From NCBI RefSeq assembly GCF_024679245.1, contig NC_090191.1:2252778-2316777 (forward strand): a stretch of 64,000 nucleotides of DNA, in the 5' to 3' direction. Position numbers and translations under genes: made by a program. Position 1 is the first letter of the stretch; every line of letters begins with the position of its first letter. Below, in pieces: positions 23,421 to 34,678 of this stretch. This DNA is from Pseudorasbora parva (Eukaryota > Chordata > Actinopteri > Cypriniformes > Gobionidae). The notes below the pieces were generated by a model that searched no databases, was not told where the DNA came from, and saw only the letters and a program-made list of their open reading frames with translations.

Positions 23421-23749
23421 AGAGGCAACACATGGTTAGAACAGTGACTTTAACATTTTCCAATGCATTGCTTACATTCCAAATCACTTCATTAACACCT
23501 GTGGAAGTGTCCTGAACACAGAATCCAAACATCATTTAAAAAAAGTGTTTGGAAATTGTCCTAAAGAAAGGAAATGGTTATGAATATTGAGAAAAGGTTC
23601 TGAAATTGAATGTAGCTTCTCTTTTTGTAGCTTAATTAGTCAATTCCTATAGGATCTAGCACACATTTTTGGTTGTGATGCCTTAAATCTCTTGATGTCT
23701 GTTGTTTTGTGCCTTAGAATTGGGGTTAACTTGTTTTTGTCTCTTTTAG

Positions 23750-24471
23750 ATCTGATGGCTCTGAAAGTGGAGAGTCAAGAACTAAATGACATGGAAGAGA
23801 AAGATATGTATGGGCAACATCATGATTTCATAACTGGAGAAAAATCTTTTAGTTGCTCACAGACTGAAAAGATTTTCTCTCAAAAAATCACTCAAAAGCC
23901 TGAAAAGAGTTTAATTGTAGAAGGAACACTTGAGGAACACATAATTCACACTGGAGAGAAGCCTCACACCTGTCAACAGTGTGGAAAGAGTTTCACTCGA
24001 ATGGGGCATCTTAATTTCCACATGAAATTTCACACCAAAGAGAAGCCTTACACCTGTCAACAGTGTGGAAAGAGTTTTGCTCTAAAAGGAAACTTTAAGG
24101 AACACATTAGAATTCACACTGTGGGGAAGAATTACACCTGCCCTCAGTGTGGAAAGAGTTTCGCTCATAAAGGAAACTTTGAGAAACACATTAGAATTCA
24201 CACTGGAGAGAAGCCTTACTCCTGCCCAGAGTGTGGAAAGAGTTTCACTCAAACAGGGCATCTTGATGTCCACATGAGAATTCACACTGGAGAGAAGCCT
24301 TACTCCTGCCAAGAGTGTGGAAAGAGTTTCCCTCATAAAGGAAACTTTAAACTCCATATGCGTGTTCACACTGGAGAGAAGCCTTACACCTGCCCACAGT
24401 GTGGAAAGAGTTTCACTCAACCAGGACACTTTAAGCAACACATGAGAAATCACAATGGAGAGAAGCTTTAA
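23750..24471 (+). CDS. FiNZ zinc-finger gene A, terminal exon with 6 C2H2 fingers
   Basis: The exon follows the acceptor tgtctcttttag|atctg and continues Fi[21 protein letters not shown], then [20 protein letters not shown], a degenerate first finger lacking its second Cys. Six canonical fingers (CxxC...HxxxH with TGEKPY-type linkers) follow. Helix positions -1/3/6 read R/H/F, L/N/E, H/N/K, Q/H/V, H/N/L and Q/H/Q. Joined with 17146-17230 the protein is 268 aa. It ends HNGEKL-stop: the stop is created in what would be the linker before a further finger, because the next bases still spell TYQQCGKSF. Expected role: sequence-specific DNA binding in the nucleus, probably repressive by family; the target is unknown. 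Confidence 0.9.
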
Positions 24472-24586
24472 ACCTACCAACAGTGTGGAAAGAGCTTCAC
24501 AATAGGGAAGGGCGATATCTTCTCATTTGTGATAAATGTTGCACCGGTAAAATTCTTCCCACAATAAGAATTTGTCTTCCTGTGTT

Positions 24587-24592
24587 AATAAA
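24587..24592 (+). terminator. Polyadenylation signal AATAAA of gene A
   Basis: A canonical AATAAA lies 116 bp after the stop codon. Gene B's matching 3' sequence has lost it. Confidence 0.6.
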
Positions 24593-24728
24593 AGAAAATC
24601 CTAGTTGATGATATATATTTCTGTTTGGGACACTTTTGCATCTCATGTCCAGTGTGAAAACAATTATGGTGGAAGGCGATGAAGGAAGGAGGTACCTCTA
24701 CAATCTGGAACTGGTACACCCATATATA

Positions 24729-24965
24729 CACTATATTGCAAAGAGTATTGGGACCCCCCTCCAAATCATTGAATTCAGGTGTTCAATTACTTCCATGGCC
24801 ACAGGTGTATAAATCAAGCACTAGGCACAGAGACACTTCTACAAACATTAATGGAAGAATGGGTCGCTCTTAGTGAACTCAAGTGTGCTTCTGTGATAGG
24901 TTGCCACCTGAGCAATAAGTCCATTCGTGAAATTTCCTCCCTACTAAATATTCTACAAAAATATT
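24729..24965 (+). mobile_element. Tc1-like element, 5' end only
   Basis: Starts after TA with CACTATATTGCAAAGAGTAT and carries the element's 5' noncoding and first coding part (ATGGGTCGCTCTTAGTG). It matches 43952-44150. The upstream flank (ctggaactggtacacccata) is also shared with gene B, so the insertion preceded the duplication. It ends abruptly at about 24965. Confidence 0.8.
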
Positions 24966-25167
24966 TCCTCAAAGATGCCTTATTAATTTCAATACATTTA
25001 AAGTATGCCCCCTCAGTATGGATAGAAAATTGTTATATTAGGGCCAGGACAGGACATGAAAACAGGACATGTCCTGGGAAAACGGGACGTTTGGTCACCC
25101 TACTACAAATTAAACTTTCATAGTGTAATAGTTTAGTTTCTTTCATAGTTTCTGTGCGAGTCCGGAA
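24966..25167. other. Spacer between Tc1-like fragment and minisatellite
   Basis: About 200 bp with no recognised content. The stretch gaaaacaggacatgtcctgg is a short palindromic motif. Confidence 0.4.
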
Positions 25168-26695
25168 GATGAGCATGAGTAGGATGTGGCAGAGGATGGG
25201 GGAGCAGAGTTTGGAGACATTTAGTGGTACTCCATGGTGAGGAGGATCAGGATGAGGGGGAGCAGGGTTTGGAGACAGTCAGTGGTGCTCCATGGCGAGG
25301 AGGATCAGGATGTGGCAGAGGATGGGGGAGCAGAGTTTGGAGACATTCAGTGGTGCTCCATGGTGAGGAGGATCAGGATGAGTCAGGATGAGGGGGAGCA
25401 GGGTTTGGAGACAGTCAGTGGTGCTCCATGGTGAGGAGGATCAGGATGTGGCAGAGGATGAGGGTTTGGAGACAGTCGGTGGTGCTCCATGGCGAGGAGG
25501 ATCAGGATGAGTCAGGATGAGGGGGAGCAGGGTTTGGAGACAGTCAGTGGTGCTCCATGGTGAGGAGGATCAGGATGGGTCAGAGGATGAGGGTTTGGAG
25601 ACAGTCGGTGGTGCTCCATGGTGAGGAGGATCAGGATGAGTCAGGATGAGGGGGAGCAGGGTTTGGAGACAGTCAGTGGTGCTCCATGGTTAGGAGGATC
25701 AGGATATGGCAGAGGATGAGGGGGAGCAGGGTTTGGAGACGGTCAGTGGTGCTCCATAGTGAGGAGGATCAGGATGTGGCAGAGAATGAGGGGGAGCAGG
25801 GTTTGGAGACGGTCAGTGGTGCTCCATGGTGAGTAGGATCAGGATGAGTCAGGATGAGGGGGAGCAGGGTTTGGAGACAGTCAGTGGTGCTCCATGGTGA
25901 GGAGAATCAGGATGAGTCAGAGGATGAGGGTTTGGAGACAGTCGGTGGTGCTCCATGGTGAGGAGGATCAGGATGAGTCAGAGGATGAGGGGGAGCAGGG
26001 TTTGGAGACAGTCAGTGGTGCTCCATGGTTAGGAGGATCAGGATGGGGCAGAGGATGAGGGGGAGCAGGGTTTGGAGACGGTCAGTGGTGCTCCATAGTG
26101 AGGAGGATCAGGATGTGGCAGAGAATGAGGGGAAGCAGGGTTTGGACACGGTCAGTGGTGCTCCATGGTGAGGAGGATCAGGATGTGGTAGAGGATGAGG
26201 GGGAGCAGGGTTTGGAGACGGTCAGTGGTGCTCCATGGTGAGTAGGATCAGGATGAGTCAGGATGAGGTGGAGCAGGGTTTGGAGACAGTCAGTGGTTCT
26301 CCATGGTGAGGAGAATCAGGATGAGTCAGAGGATGAGGGTTTGGAGACAGTCGGTGGTGCTCCATGGTGAGGAGGATCAGGATGAGTCAGAGGATGAGGG
26401 GGAGCATGGTTTGGAGACAGTCAGTGGTGCTCCATGGTGAGGAGGATCAGGATGAGTCAGAGGATGAGGGGGAGCAGGGTTTGGAGACGGTCAGTGGTGC
26501 TCCATAGTGAGGAGGATCAGGATGAGTCAGAGGATGAGGGGGAGCAGGGTTTGGAGACGGTCAGTGGTGCTCCATAGTGAGGAGGATCAGGATGTGGCAG
26601 AGAATGAGGGGGAGCAGGGTTTGGAGACTGTCAGTGGTGCTCCATGGTGAGGAGGATCAGGATGAGTTCGAGGATGAGGGGGAGCGGGGTTTGGA
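25168..26695 (+). repeat. 70-bp minisatellite, about 22 units
   Basis: The basic unit is about 70 bp: tggtgctccatggtgaggag, then gatcaggatg, tggcagagga, tgagggggag, cagggtttgg, agacagtcag. Units vary by substitution (gtggcag or gagtcag, acagtcag or acggtcag) and some lack about 18 bp. Because 70 is not divisible by 3, reading frames do not persist, so it is not treated as coding. The same unit forms the array at 62966-64000 behind gene C. Confidence 0.95.
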
Positions 26696-26699
26696 AGTT

Positions 26700-27240
26700 T
26701 TGGAGGCAACTTTAATTTAAAAAGTGCAGCAATGTTGTTACCTCTAGTTAGTTCAGATATCCCCTGATGTCTTAACAAAAAAAATCTCAATTTGTCTTCC
26801 AAAAATATATGAAGCTCTTAAAAAAGTTGATTTTGCAAAAACAAGAAAATTACTTATCAAAGATGTCAACTAAACATCACCCTTTACTTTTTATTACCCC
26901 TCTTAACACCTTGTTGATTATGTCCTACTCTGCCCTTTGCCTCCCAACCGGGACTCTATTCAGATACTTAATTTGTAAATACTTCTACAAGTATCAAATC
27001 TTCAGGCAGTGCTTCTGTAAACTATTGAATATTTGCATTACTTATCACATCTTTGCCATGTCCTTCACAAGGCTGATTTGCTGACTTAGAACAACCTCCT
27101 TTGCCCTTCTCCAAACCCTGACTCTGAACAGTTTCACTTGTAAAGAACTCTTCTACCATCAAATCTTAAGACAGTGCTTCTGTAGATTCTTTCATGATTG
27201 GATGACAAATCACTCAGGAACACCTCCTTTGCCTTGTCCT
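26700..27240. other. AT-rich DNA after the minisatellite, no gene
   Basis: The repeated text cagtgcttctgta and tcctttgcc (about 26935-27235) suggests a short local duplication. No coding region is supported. Confidence 0.35.
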
Positions 27241-27641
27241 TCAGCATGAAACAGAAATGATGCGGACACTACGCTTTGTCCTCTGTATTTTGTGCAAATG
27301 TCCACAATCATCACTTAGCAACTTTGCTACCAAGTCATCTGGTTCCATCCGACTGTTCATTTCCACATTGAGCAACTCACAAACCACAAAGTCACCAATT
27401 ATAAAAGTGCTCATTTGATCACTCCTGTCCTGTATCATGACCGTTGAACTGATGTCACTTTCGCAGTTTTGCAGTACGCTGCACATTGTGGGCACCTTGC
27501 GATCAATGTCTGCAAATTGACAGCGGGCAAAGGATGCATTTTTGGACATAGGTATTCGCCTTTTACCTCTGCAGTCACAATCATTAAGGAAGGCTGTGGT
27601 TGTAGATAATGACAACTGGATCATTTTGACTGTCACATTCA
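27241..27641 (-). pseudogene. Unrecognised minus-strand exon-like frame, unit X
   Basis: A 133-codon open frame on the minus strand starts at a good splice acceptor (tgtattttag|gtgaatg) and ends in a stop at 27241. It reads VNVTVKMIQLSLSTTTAFLN ... IPMSKNASFARCQFADIDRK and ends KLLSDDCGHLHKIQRTKR-like text. The C-terminal 65 residues are similar to unit Y at 28161-28373: LLNVEMNSRMEPDDLVAKLL versus VLNVGSEKFFETDVLVSKLL. No known domain is recognised. It may be an exon of a duplicated host gene or of a large transposon; a complete gene is not visible, so it is listed as a probable pseudogene. Confidence 0.45.
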
Positions 27642-27821
27642 CCTAAAATACAAAATACAGGAAAAAATGTTACAATAAGCAAATCTCTTTACTTAGCAAC
27701 AATAACTTAATGTTACATCACAGACATAAATCCAATAAACAAGAACCTGTATCTGTATCTGTACGAATCCATATTAAACCCTGCAATTTAACTTAACTTC
27801 TGTTCTGAATTTGAACAAGGG

Positions 27822-28000
27822 TAGCCTAGAAATCTAGACGCACCCTAGCGGCAGCAAATCTAATCTGCTGCAAGTGTCGTCTAGCAACTTTCAATACACT
27901 TCTGAGCTGTAAAAGCCAAACTCTGGTCAGGCCAATCACATCATGTATAGAGTTGGTGAGCGGGGCTTAACATAATGACCGCCGAGTTGCTGATACCTCT
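27822..28000. mobile_element. Terminal part of the helicase-associated DNA transposon family
   Basis: Starting TAGCCTAGAAATCTAGACGC, this stretch matches the inverted right end of the element at 55757-56274 (cttctgagctgtaaaagcc, gcggcagcaaatct). The partner terminus was not located, so only one end is annotated. Confidence 0.65.
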
Positions 28001-28160
28001 AGCTCTTTTTTCTCACGTCCTTCAGCAAACTCTTCCTTTCATTCACAATATTCAGGGAACTCAGAAGTCTTCTCCACCTTCACTCAAAACATCTTCCACT
28101 GACTAATTAGAGATGCTGCAACTTCAATTTGGGACTGAATCTTTTGCCTCATCCATCTGC

Positions 28161-28743
28161 TTAGTAGATGCGGTACATGAAGTCAAAAATGAAACACATA
28201 ATACGGTTACCTCTGCACTTCAATTGGATGCCCTCAGCCCCAAGCAGCTTTGAGACTAAAACATCTGTCTCAAAGAACTTCTCCGATCCTACATTCAGCA
28301 CTTGACGTAGCACATCGATGACAAAATCTGCCATTTTGCCTTTACAATCTTTCAAAGTCACCATTGAACACAAAAACTGCTAAAGTTGCAACAGTTTTGA
28401 AAAATGCTCCACACATCTTGTGATGGAGGTTGACAGGTTCACATTAGGCACAACATGTTGCTTTGGACACTTGTAGTCAACTGTTATATCTGCTGTTACC
28501 AGTTGCCCTTCAATCACCTTTGAGTTGTCCTCAATATTAAGGTCTTCTTGTAGGGTTAATTTTGACTGAGCTGTTGCATGTTTCACCTCTGAACTGCCTC
28601 AGAGAAACATTTGTCATGCTGTACCAATTGCCAGAATTTCTCATCCACATACACACAAAGAGATGCTGTGTTTTTTCTGCCACATCATCTGCTCCATTCT
28701 TCATTTTCTGATGAGATCTTGTGAAGGTCCGATCTTCAATCAT
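28161..28743 (-). pseudogene. Unrecognised minus-strand pseudogene, unit Y
   Basis: One minus frame runs from 28586 to 28161 with a single in-frame TAG (28382-28380). Before it: IEGQLVTADITVDYKCPKQH; after it: CSMVTLKDCKGKMADFVIDV and VLNVGSEKFFETDVLVSKLL. The 28743-28570 part continues in other frames. The last 70 residues resemble unit X, so the two are ancient duplicates. The function is not recognised. Confidence 0.45.
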
Positions 28744-28800
28744 TTGCTAAATTTTCAGTCACATTGAAATAAAAATTCCAAAACAAACAAGAAACCAAAT

Positions 28801-31071
28801 TACCCAGCCAACACCCAAAGCACATGGGCTGATATTTGGGGCGCACCTGGCTACCCAACTGGGACCCAGCTAATTTTGTCCTCAGTTTAGAGGCCCTACA
28901 TTGGTTGATGGTGGGTGTCTTGATGGGCTCATACAGGCCCATATGGGTAACCCAGGTAGCACCCATTTGTGGCCTAGGCTAGCATAGTGTCTGTTTGGGT
29001 TACCTTATTTTACAGTAAACCCCATAATACAAACATTACATGAAATCCACTAAGTGTAGAAACTACACTAAAATGTTAAAGGTATTCAACAGGAACCAGT
29101 AGTTCATGCTTTACTTTATCATGCAAGGATTATTTAGAATAATTTTAAAATGACATTTACAACTTTACAATACAAAAGTATCAACAAAAAAAGCTGAAGT
29201 TAAAGTGAAGCTCCTGACAAACTTAATCTGACAAAACTTGTATTGTTTATATATGCATATCTGTACACTCAAAGTTTATGTATTTCACAAATGCAAAAGC
29301 TCCCCACTCATAGCTCGCCCAACGACCCTTTGAAAAATTCCAAATTGATCAACCATTGTGTCACTTTTTTATTCCCTTTTTCCTTAGTTAAAGCCTTTTG
29401 GTGCCCCACATCTAGTTGATCTTGATGAAATGCTCAGCAGGGTCAGACAAAAAACAGATGGCAAAGAGACGACACACGCTAACTGCAAATTAATTAAGAA
29501 TTAAGGTGAATAATTAAGTGTGAAACCATCAGAAACCCTTTAGTCTCCAGCAGCACAATTTTCCAGAACTGGCACCTACCTGGAGTTTCCAGAAGTGAAG
29601 GTATCAGGATCTCTGAGACTTACGTTAGCTAAAGAATCCTAAAAATATATTATTAAGTGGATGTGTTGTAAAAGGTTACAAGCCTGTCTTGCAGATTTTG
29701 TATGTCTCCCTATATCTGACACACCCATTTCAAGTTTTGCAGTCTCTACTAATGAGCTCATGAGTTGAAACAGGTGAGGGTGACGTGAAGATCCTGGTGT
29801 AACCTATTAGCAAAGACTCAGTATTACCAAACCCTTCAGAAGATATTACAACTCATTTGGAACAGTATTCTAAAATGTTACTATATTGGGTATCTTTTTT
29901 GCATTTGTTATTTGAATTAGCACTACATAAAAAGGGCAAAAAGCACAGGCAGCCATTACTAATTGGAAACTAGTGGTTCTGTGCCTAAATAAACATTTAT
30001 TAAATATTTATTCAAATTTAAAAAACTGAGACTGGAAATCATTTACTCAAGGTGTACACTTTTATAATAAAAGCTAAAACGGTCCCTGTATAGCGCTGTT
30101 TTGTGATCACAAAATTATCTCCTTTTTTCCTTTTTTCTCTGTATCAACAGGCTCTTGATACTTTTAAATGGCAGAAAATTTGGTGAAATTGCTATTGTGT
30201 TGCCATTTTTAGATTTTGATTAGATTGAAGTCCCATTAATTGTGTTCCAAGTATCAAAATAACAATTAAAAAATGTTCAAGGGTGCATATTTGTGTACTA
30301 TCTACCCATGTAATCAGCCTTTGGAATTGACTGTGTTTGAACTTGTCTTGACTGAGAATGAATTAAGCCGGGTGCACACTGTGGGATTTTGGCCACGATT
30401 TGACCGTCTGGGACAAATTTAGCAAATCCTAAAAGATTCCTCAGATCCTAGGCTAAAATCTGACATCTTTGGTCGTTAGTTTGACATGTTCACCGGCCGC
30501 CGATTAATGAGCGCTGCGATCAAATTTTACCTCAGATGAAATTCTGGCAGTGTCAGAAGATTTGGCACACAATCCTGCAGTGTGACTTCTCCTACGACGA
30601 CCGTCAAATATCTCCGTTTTTCAAGACAAACTATGACCAAAACGAGTGCTAGAGATTTCTTTGTAGCCAGCATTTCAGTCCCGCGTGTAATGCAGCTCAC
30701 CGTCACTGAACGCGTCATTCATTGATGATATAAAACTACGGGTGAGTTTTCTTGCGCGCGTCCGTTTTTAGCGCGCCTTCACTATCGTGCAGTCTGACAT
30801 TAATGTCAACTGAGATCTTACAGTGTGACACGGCGATCATGTTCGTACAGTCTGACAAGGGACATTCGCAAAGGATTTTGAAAAATCGCACAGTGTGCAG
30901 GACCCATTAGACCACTGAGTAGCCCATTTTCAAACAATGTACTCATTTTCCATTAGTGAACCAACCAAGTGGACCCCAGATAAGATGCCCATTTTGAGCC
31001 CATGCCCACTCTGTACCCCTGTAGCCCATGTTTAATCCCCGTGGGCCCCACATACACGTGTTTGCTGGGTA
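28801..31071. mobile_element. TIR element (TACCCAGC ends), 2.3 kb, with nested MITE
   Basis: Ends TACCCAGCCAACAC (28801-28814) and GTGTTTGCTGGGTA (31058-31071) are inverted with one mismatch. Subterminal repeats of the type catatgggtaacccaggt and agcccatg recur at both sides. No transposase frame is recognised and no convincing target duplication was found. Confidence 0.65.
30366..30908. mobile_element. MITE with TGCACACTGTG ends, nested
   Basis: Left end gggTGCACACTGTGggatttt; right end aaaatcgCACAGTGTGCAggaccc, inverted. It lies inside the 28801-31071 element. Noncoding; the superfamily is undetermined. Confidence 0.65.
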
Positions 31072-31077
31072 TAGGCT

Positions 31078-31402
31078 GCAACATACTCTGCAAGAAAAGT
31101 TCTCGCTCCCAGGGCTGCGAGAACAAAATTATGTCATTTAGTTCCCGCAGCCCTGGTTTGGGAGTTCTCGCAGCTTGTTCTCAACGGATCGCCTGAGCAG
31201 AACTTTTTTCTTGCGGGTGTCTGAGAACTATTGTGTGATTGGTCAGAGATTTAAAGTGGGCGTGGTTAATGCGGAGAAACGCAGATGATCGGCACCTGCT
31301 TTACTCGTGAAGTATGAATGTACTGCCTGAACGAACTTTGTTCTTGTTCTTGCCACCTCAAGAAAACAAATTAATTTCTTTGTTCTTGCAGAGTATGTTC
31401 CA
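31078..31402. mobile_element. MITE with AACATACTCTGCAAGAA ends
   Basis: Left AACATACTCTGCAAGAA (31080) and right ttcttgcagagtatgtt (ending about 31400) are inverted; ggttctcgcag-type motifs occur inside. It directly abuts the previous element. No transposase is present. Confidence 0.7.
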
Positions 31403-33285
31403 AGCTTAATTACCAAGCGGCAACCTCCCGCGATATCTCTTGAAGCCAATACGGATTTAATGTAAACTGCAATTCATCGACTGGCCACAGGCTCCAGAAG
31501 GGAGCAGAATCTCATTGAGCCCCAAGTTAAAATTCCCAACTTTACAGCAGAAAAAAACTGTTTACAGCCTGGTACAAATTGTGGCTTTGGCCTATACGGC
31601 TAATTTTGACCTTCATGACAACTGTGAGGGGGGTACATTTTTGTATAACTCATTTGTTTTAGTTATATAAAGCCTTAAAGTTCTGCATAATTAAGGGCAT
31701 GGTTACTTTGAGTGACAGGTGGATAGCCATTTATTCGCCGTCTATAGTCATTGTGTCACCTAAGCTCCGCCCACATCCCGCCTTTTTGACAATTTTCTGT
31801 TATCCGGGAGTGACACGCGATGACTAGCTCACAAGATGGCGATGCCCAGCTCACCTCCACTTTTCTATAGGGGCCTATACCTCCACTAGTAGAGCGCCCC
31901 AGCGTATATACGTCATCCAACCCAACCGTCACGCATAAGAAAGTAGTTGAAATAATCGTAACAAAACCCTGGAGTATATTACTTTTTATTATTTTATGGA
32001 AATTTCTTCATAAGCAAAACATTTGTAAACATTGTAGGATTCCATCCCTACACCCACTTTAAAATTTAATTAAACTCACTTCTTAAATCTCTATTTTATA
32101 TAAATAAGAACCCCAACCCAAGGTTTGAAGAAAATCTATGCATTTAAAGCCATCCTTGTAATTGTTTTTATGTTATTGTATTAAAATACTAAATAAAATT
32201 GTATCAAAGCAGTATACTAAGAAATAAACTGAAAATGTAAATTATTTATTAAAGTTAAATTATATTTCATTCATTAAAAATAACTTGAAATAATGATATA
32301 AAAGTGGTATACTAAGCTTTTATGGTTTACGACAAGAAAAATTTGCAGTAGGTTTAAAAGCGTATTTTGAGGGCCCCTGCCTTTTGTTCATGTTTGTTTC
32401 TTGACCACAAAGTTAAAATACAAATGTAATATTCCATACATTTTAGAAAGTAAACATGTTAAATAAATTAGTTTATATTTAAATATGAACACAAATAATT
32501 TAGGACTTAATCATATTTTTGTATTTAAAGCAAAACAACAACATGCATACAAATCAACCACAGCAACATAATTTACAATTTTGAAAAAAACAAAAAACAT
32601 CTTAAACTATATTGACAACACACATTAACTCCAAGTGACCATAGTGGTTACAGTAAAGATGCATTGCGTGCATATACACACTTCAAGGTTCAATACCTCC
32701 GTCATCTATAAAGCAATCCCAGCTACAGTAGCCAGGGTGGTCGTCTGAAGAGTAAAACCCCAAAAGCACTCCCCGTTGTCCATTTCCCTGGTAGCAGCCC
32801 CACAGTCTTTGTACAGCTGGCTGCACTGTAGACGGCTGCACTTAGAGATATATCTTTTAGAATTATGAAGACAAGGATCGTCCGCAAGATGTCATCTGGA
32901 AACTGTATATATGAAACATGATTTAATATAGTCATTACAAGCATTTTCATCAACATTTAAAGTGATTATGAACATGCCTGCAAAATGTCAGTGGCCAATG
33001 AGCCATCCAGTGAACCTCTTGTCATTTTTGCTGGTAGTTTAGGTGCCTTTAAAAAAAGTCAGACATAAAAAACATTGTTTACGAAACAGCTACACATTCA
33101 TACATGTTACTTTCACCACTTTTCACCTAAATATATGAGTAAGAAGGGGGGCAGTGGTATTGAACTTGGCAGCAGTCCAAACAGCCAATCAGAAGATATC
33201 TCCAAGGCACATGATGACAAGAGGGTAACCTTTGGCCAATGATTTTTTAATGATTTGGACCGCTTGTAAATGATTGCCGCTTGTA
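31403..33285. other. Intergenic, mostly AT-rich, no gene supported
   Basis: A minus frame at 32956-32723 (FPDDILRTILVFIILKDIS..., LLPGKWTTGSAFGVLLF) looks protein-like but is short and unrecognised. The GC-richer 31735-31930 part contains caagatggcgatgccc but no clear exon. Confidence 0.35.
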
Positions 33286-33289
33286 AATG

Positions 33290-33568
33290 ATTTCTGCACT
33301 CAAACATTTGTGTTTAGCTTTAACAGAATCTCACACATAAATTGTGATTCAAACTCTTTCTTTGGTAGTTATTTTTAGCACATCATTGACCAACACATTT
33401 AAATATGTATTGAAGAATTAAACTGAAATGTGTTTTATTGTTTGTATGTGAATGTCTCTACACATCTGTGACTTGAGCATGTGATCAGGACTTTTATTTT
33501 GTAGTGGAGATGTGACGTCATAAGGCTGCGCCGCGCTCCTGCAACTGTTGTGATTCTGCTGAAGAAAG
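33290..33568 (+). promoter_or_regulatory. Gene B promoter and 5' noncoding exon, with CRE
   Basis: Near-identical to the gene A block: TGACGTCA at 33513-33520, taaggctgcgccgcgctcct after it, and a likely first-exon donor gaagaaag|gtttgt at 33568. Homology to A starts about 33287, which marks the upstream border of the duplicated unit. Confidence 0.7.
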
Positions 33569-34166
33569 GTTTGTGTTTTAAGCTTTTAAAGTCTTTAAAT
33601 CAATAAAAAATGTTCGGTCAATGTTATAGTTTTAACAAGAACAGTTAACTGAATATTTGGCTATTGAACTTTACATTATAATGCGATATCTAACATTAAT
33701 GAACTTTACACACACAAACGAGTTGACTTTAAAGTTGTTGTGTTTGCTTGTGACCAGACAGTAAAGCATGAGCAAAAATCGTTGAGTGCATAAATAGTTT
33801 TGCTGCCTCTGTTGTTAAATATGGTCTTCTATGCCTAAAGTAAGTCAAATTAAATGTATTAATGTTAAATGTGTAAATGTAACGAACATGACAACTTCTG
33901 TAAAGCAACTGCTAATGTTCTCACTGAAGTGTAATTTATTAAATGTAATCTACAGATGAATAAATGTAGCATAATATGTCTAAATATGAACCTAATATAT
34001 AAATTGTGTTCCTTTATTAATTTGTAGTATTTAGAGAGTTTGTTGTTGTGGAATCAGGTCATTTAAGGCCATTAACTCTCACTCTGACCGACTCTCTTAC
34101 CAGTGACTGAACTACTGATTTAGTTTGGATGTGTTTTTTATTTCTGTGATTATTCTTATCTCAAAG

Positions 34167-34251
34167 ATGGCGTTTATTAAAGAGGAGAGTGAAGACGTGA
34201 AGATTGAAGAAACATTGAGAGTCAAACATGAAGAATCTGAGGACCAAACAG
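34167..34251 (+). CDS. FiNZ zinc-finger gene B, coding exon 1 (FiNZ domain)
   Basis: Encodes MAFIKEESEDVKIEETLRVK then HEESEDQT plus one base, and differs from gene A mainly near its end. The ATG follows ttatctcaaag, and the donor is caaacag|gttggt, phase 1. The intron to 42803 is about 8.5 kb and filled with nested transposons. Confidence 0.85.
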
Positions 34252-34670
34252 GTTGGTTTCATTCTCAAAGCTGAACTCAGTCATTTGTAGGGATGGGTAT
34301 CGTTAAGGTTTTTACGGTACTACTATTCTTACCGGTATTGCTTATCGATCCGGTACTTTAACAGTATTCTTATTGGTTATTCGTTTTTTATATTAAAAAA
34401 AATGAAATTAAGAACATACTTAACATTTAAAACATTACGTTTTTTGCATTAAATGGCACAATTGTCAGGTTTTATTAGACTGCTTCTTTAAGACCAAATG
34501 CAGGTCTTATACATAATATTTATAACTATTAACGCCCATTTAAGACATAAACTGTGTTTCTAGGCTATTTGTTGTGTGTATTTGATGGTTTAGATGTGCA
34601 CACGAAGCCTAAAGTACCATTATGAGCAAGTTTCGGTCGGATTTAAAGTGCACACACATAAGAGAAGGTA
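34252..34670. other. Gene B intron start with partial hAT-like end
   Basis: At 34288 tagggatgggtatcgttaag resembles a hAT-type terminus, but no partner end was found before the next element. No coding sequence. Confidence 0.4.
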
Positions 34671-34678
34671 AGGCAAAG

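Noticed and set aside
23692..23749. Start of the gene A finger exon at an upstream ATG (MMSVVLCLRIG...)
   Set aside because: This is intron sequence ending in a strong acceptor. The phase fits the FiNZ exon exactly in all three genes, so translation starts in the FiNZ exon.
25168..26695. Protein-like frames (VLHGEEDQDVAEDEGEQGLE) in the 70-bp minisatellite
   Set aside because: The unit length is not a multiple of three, units vary in length, and no frame survives more than one or two units; no promoter or splice signals.
32723..32956. Minus-strand 77-codon frame with protein-like text
   Set aside because: Too short and unrecognised; kept only as a remark in the spacer entry.
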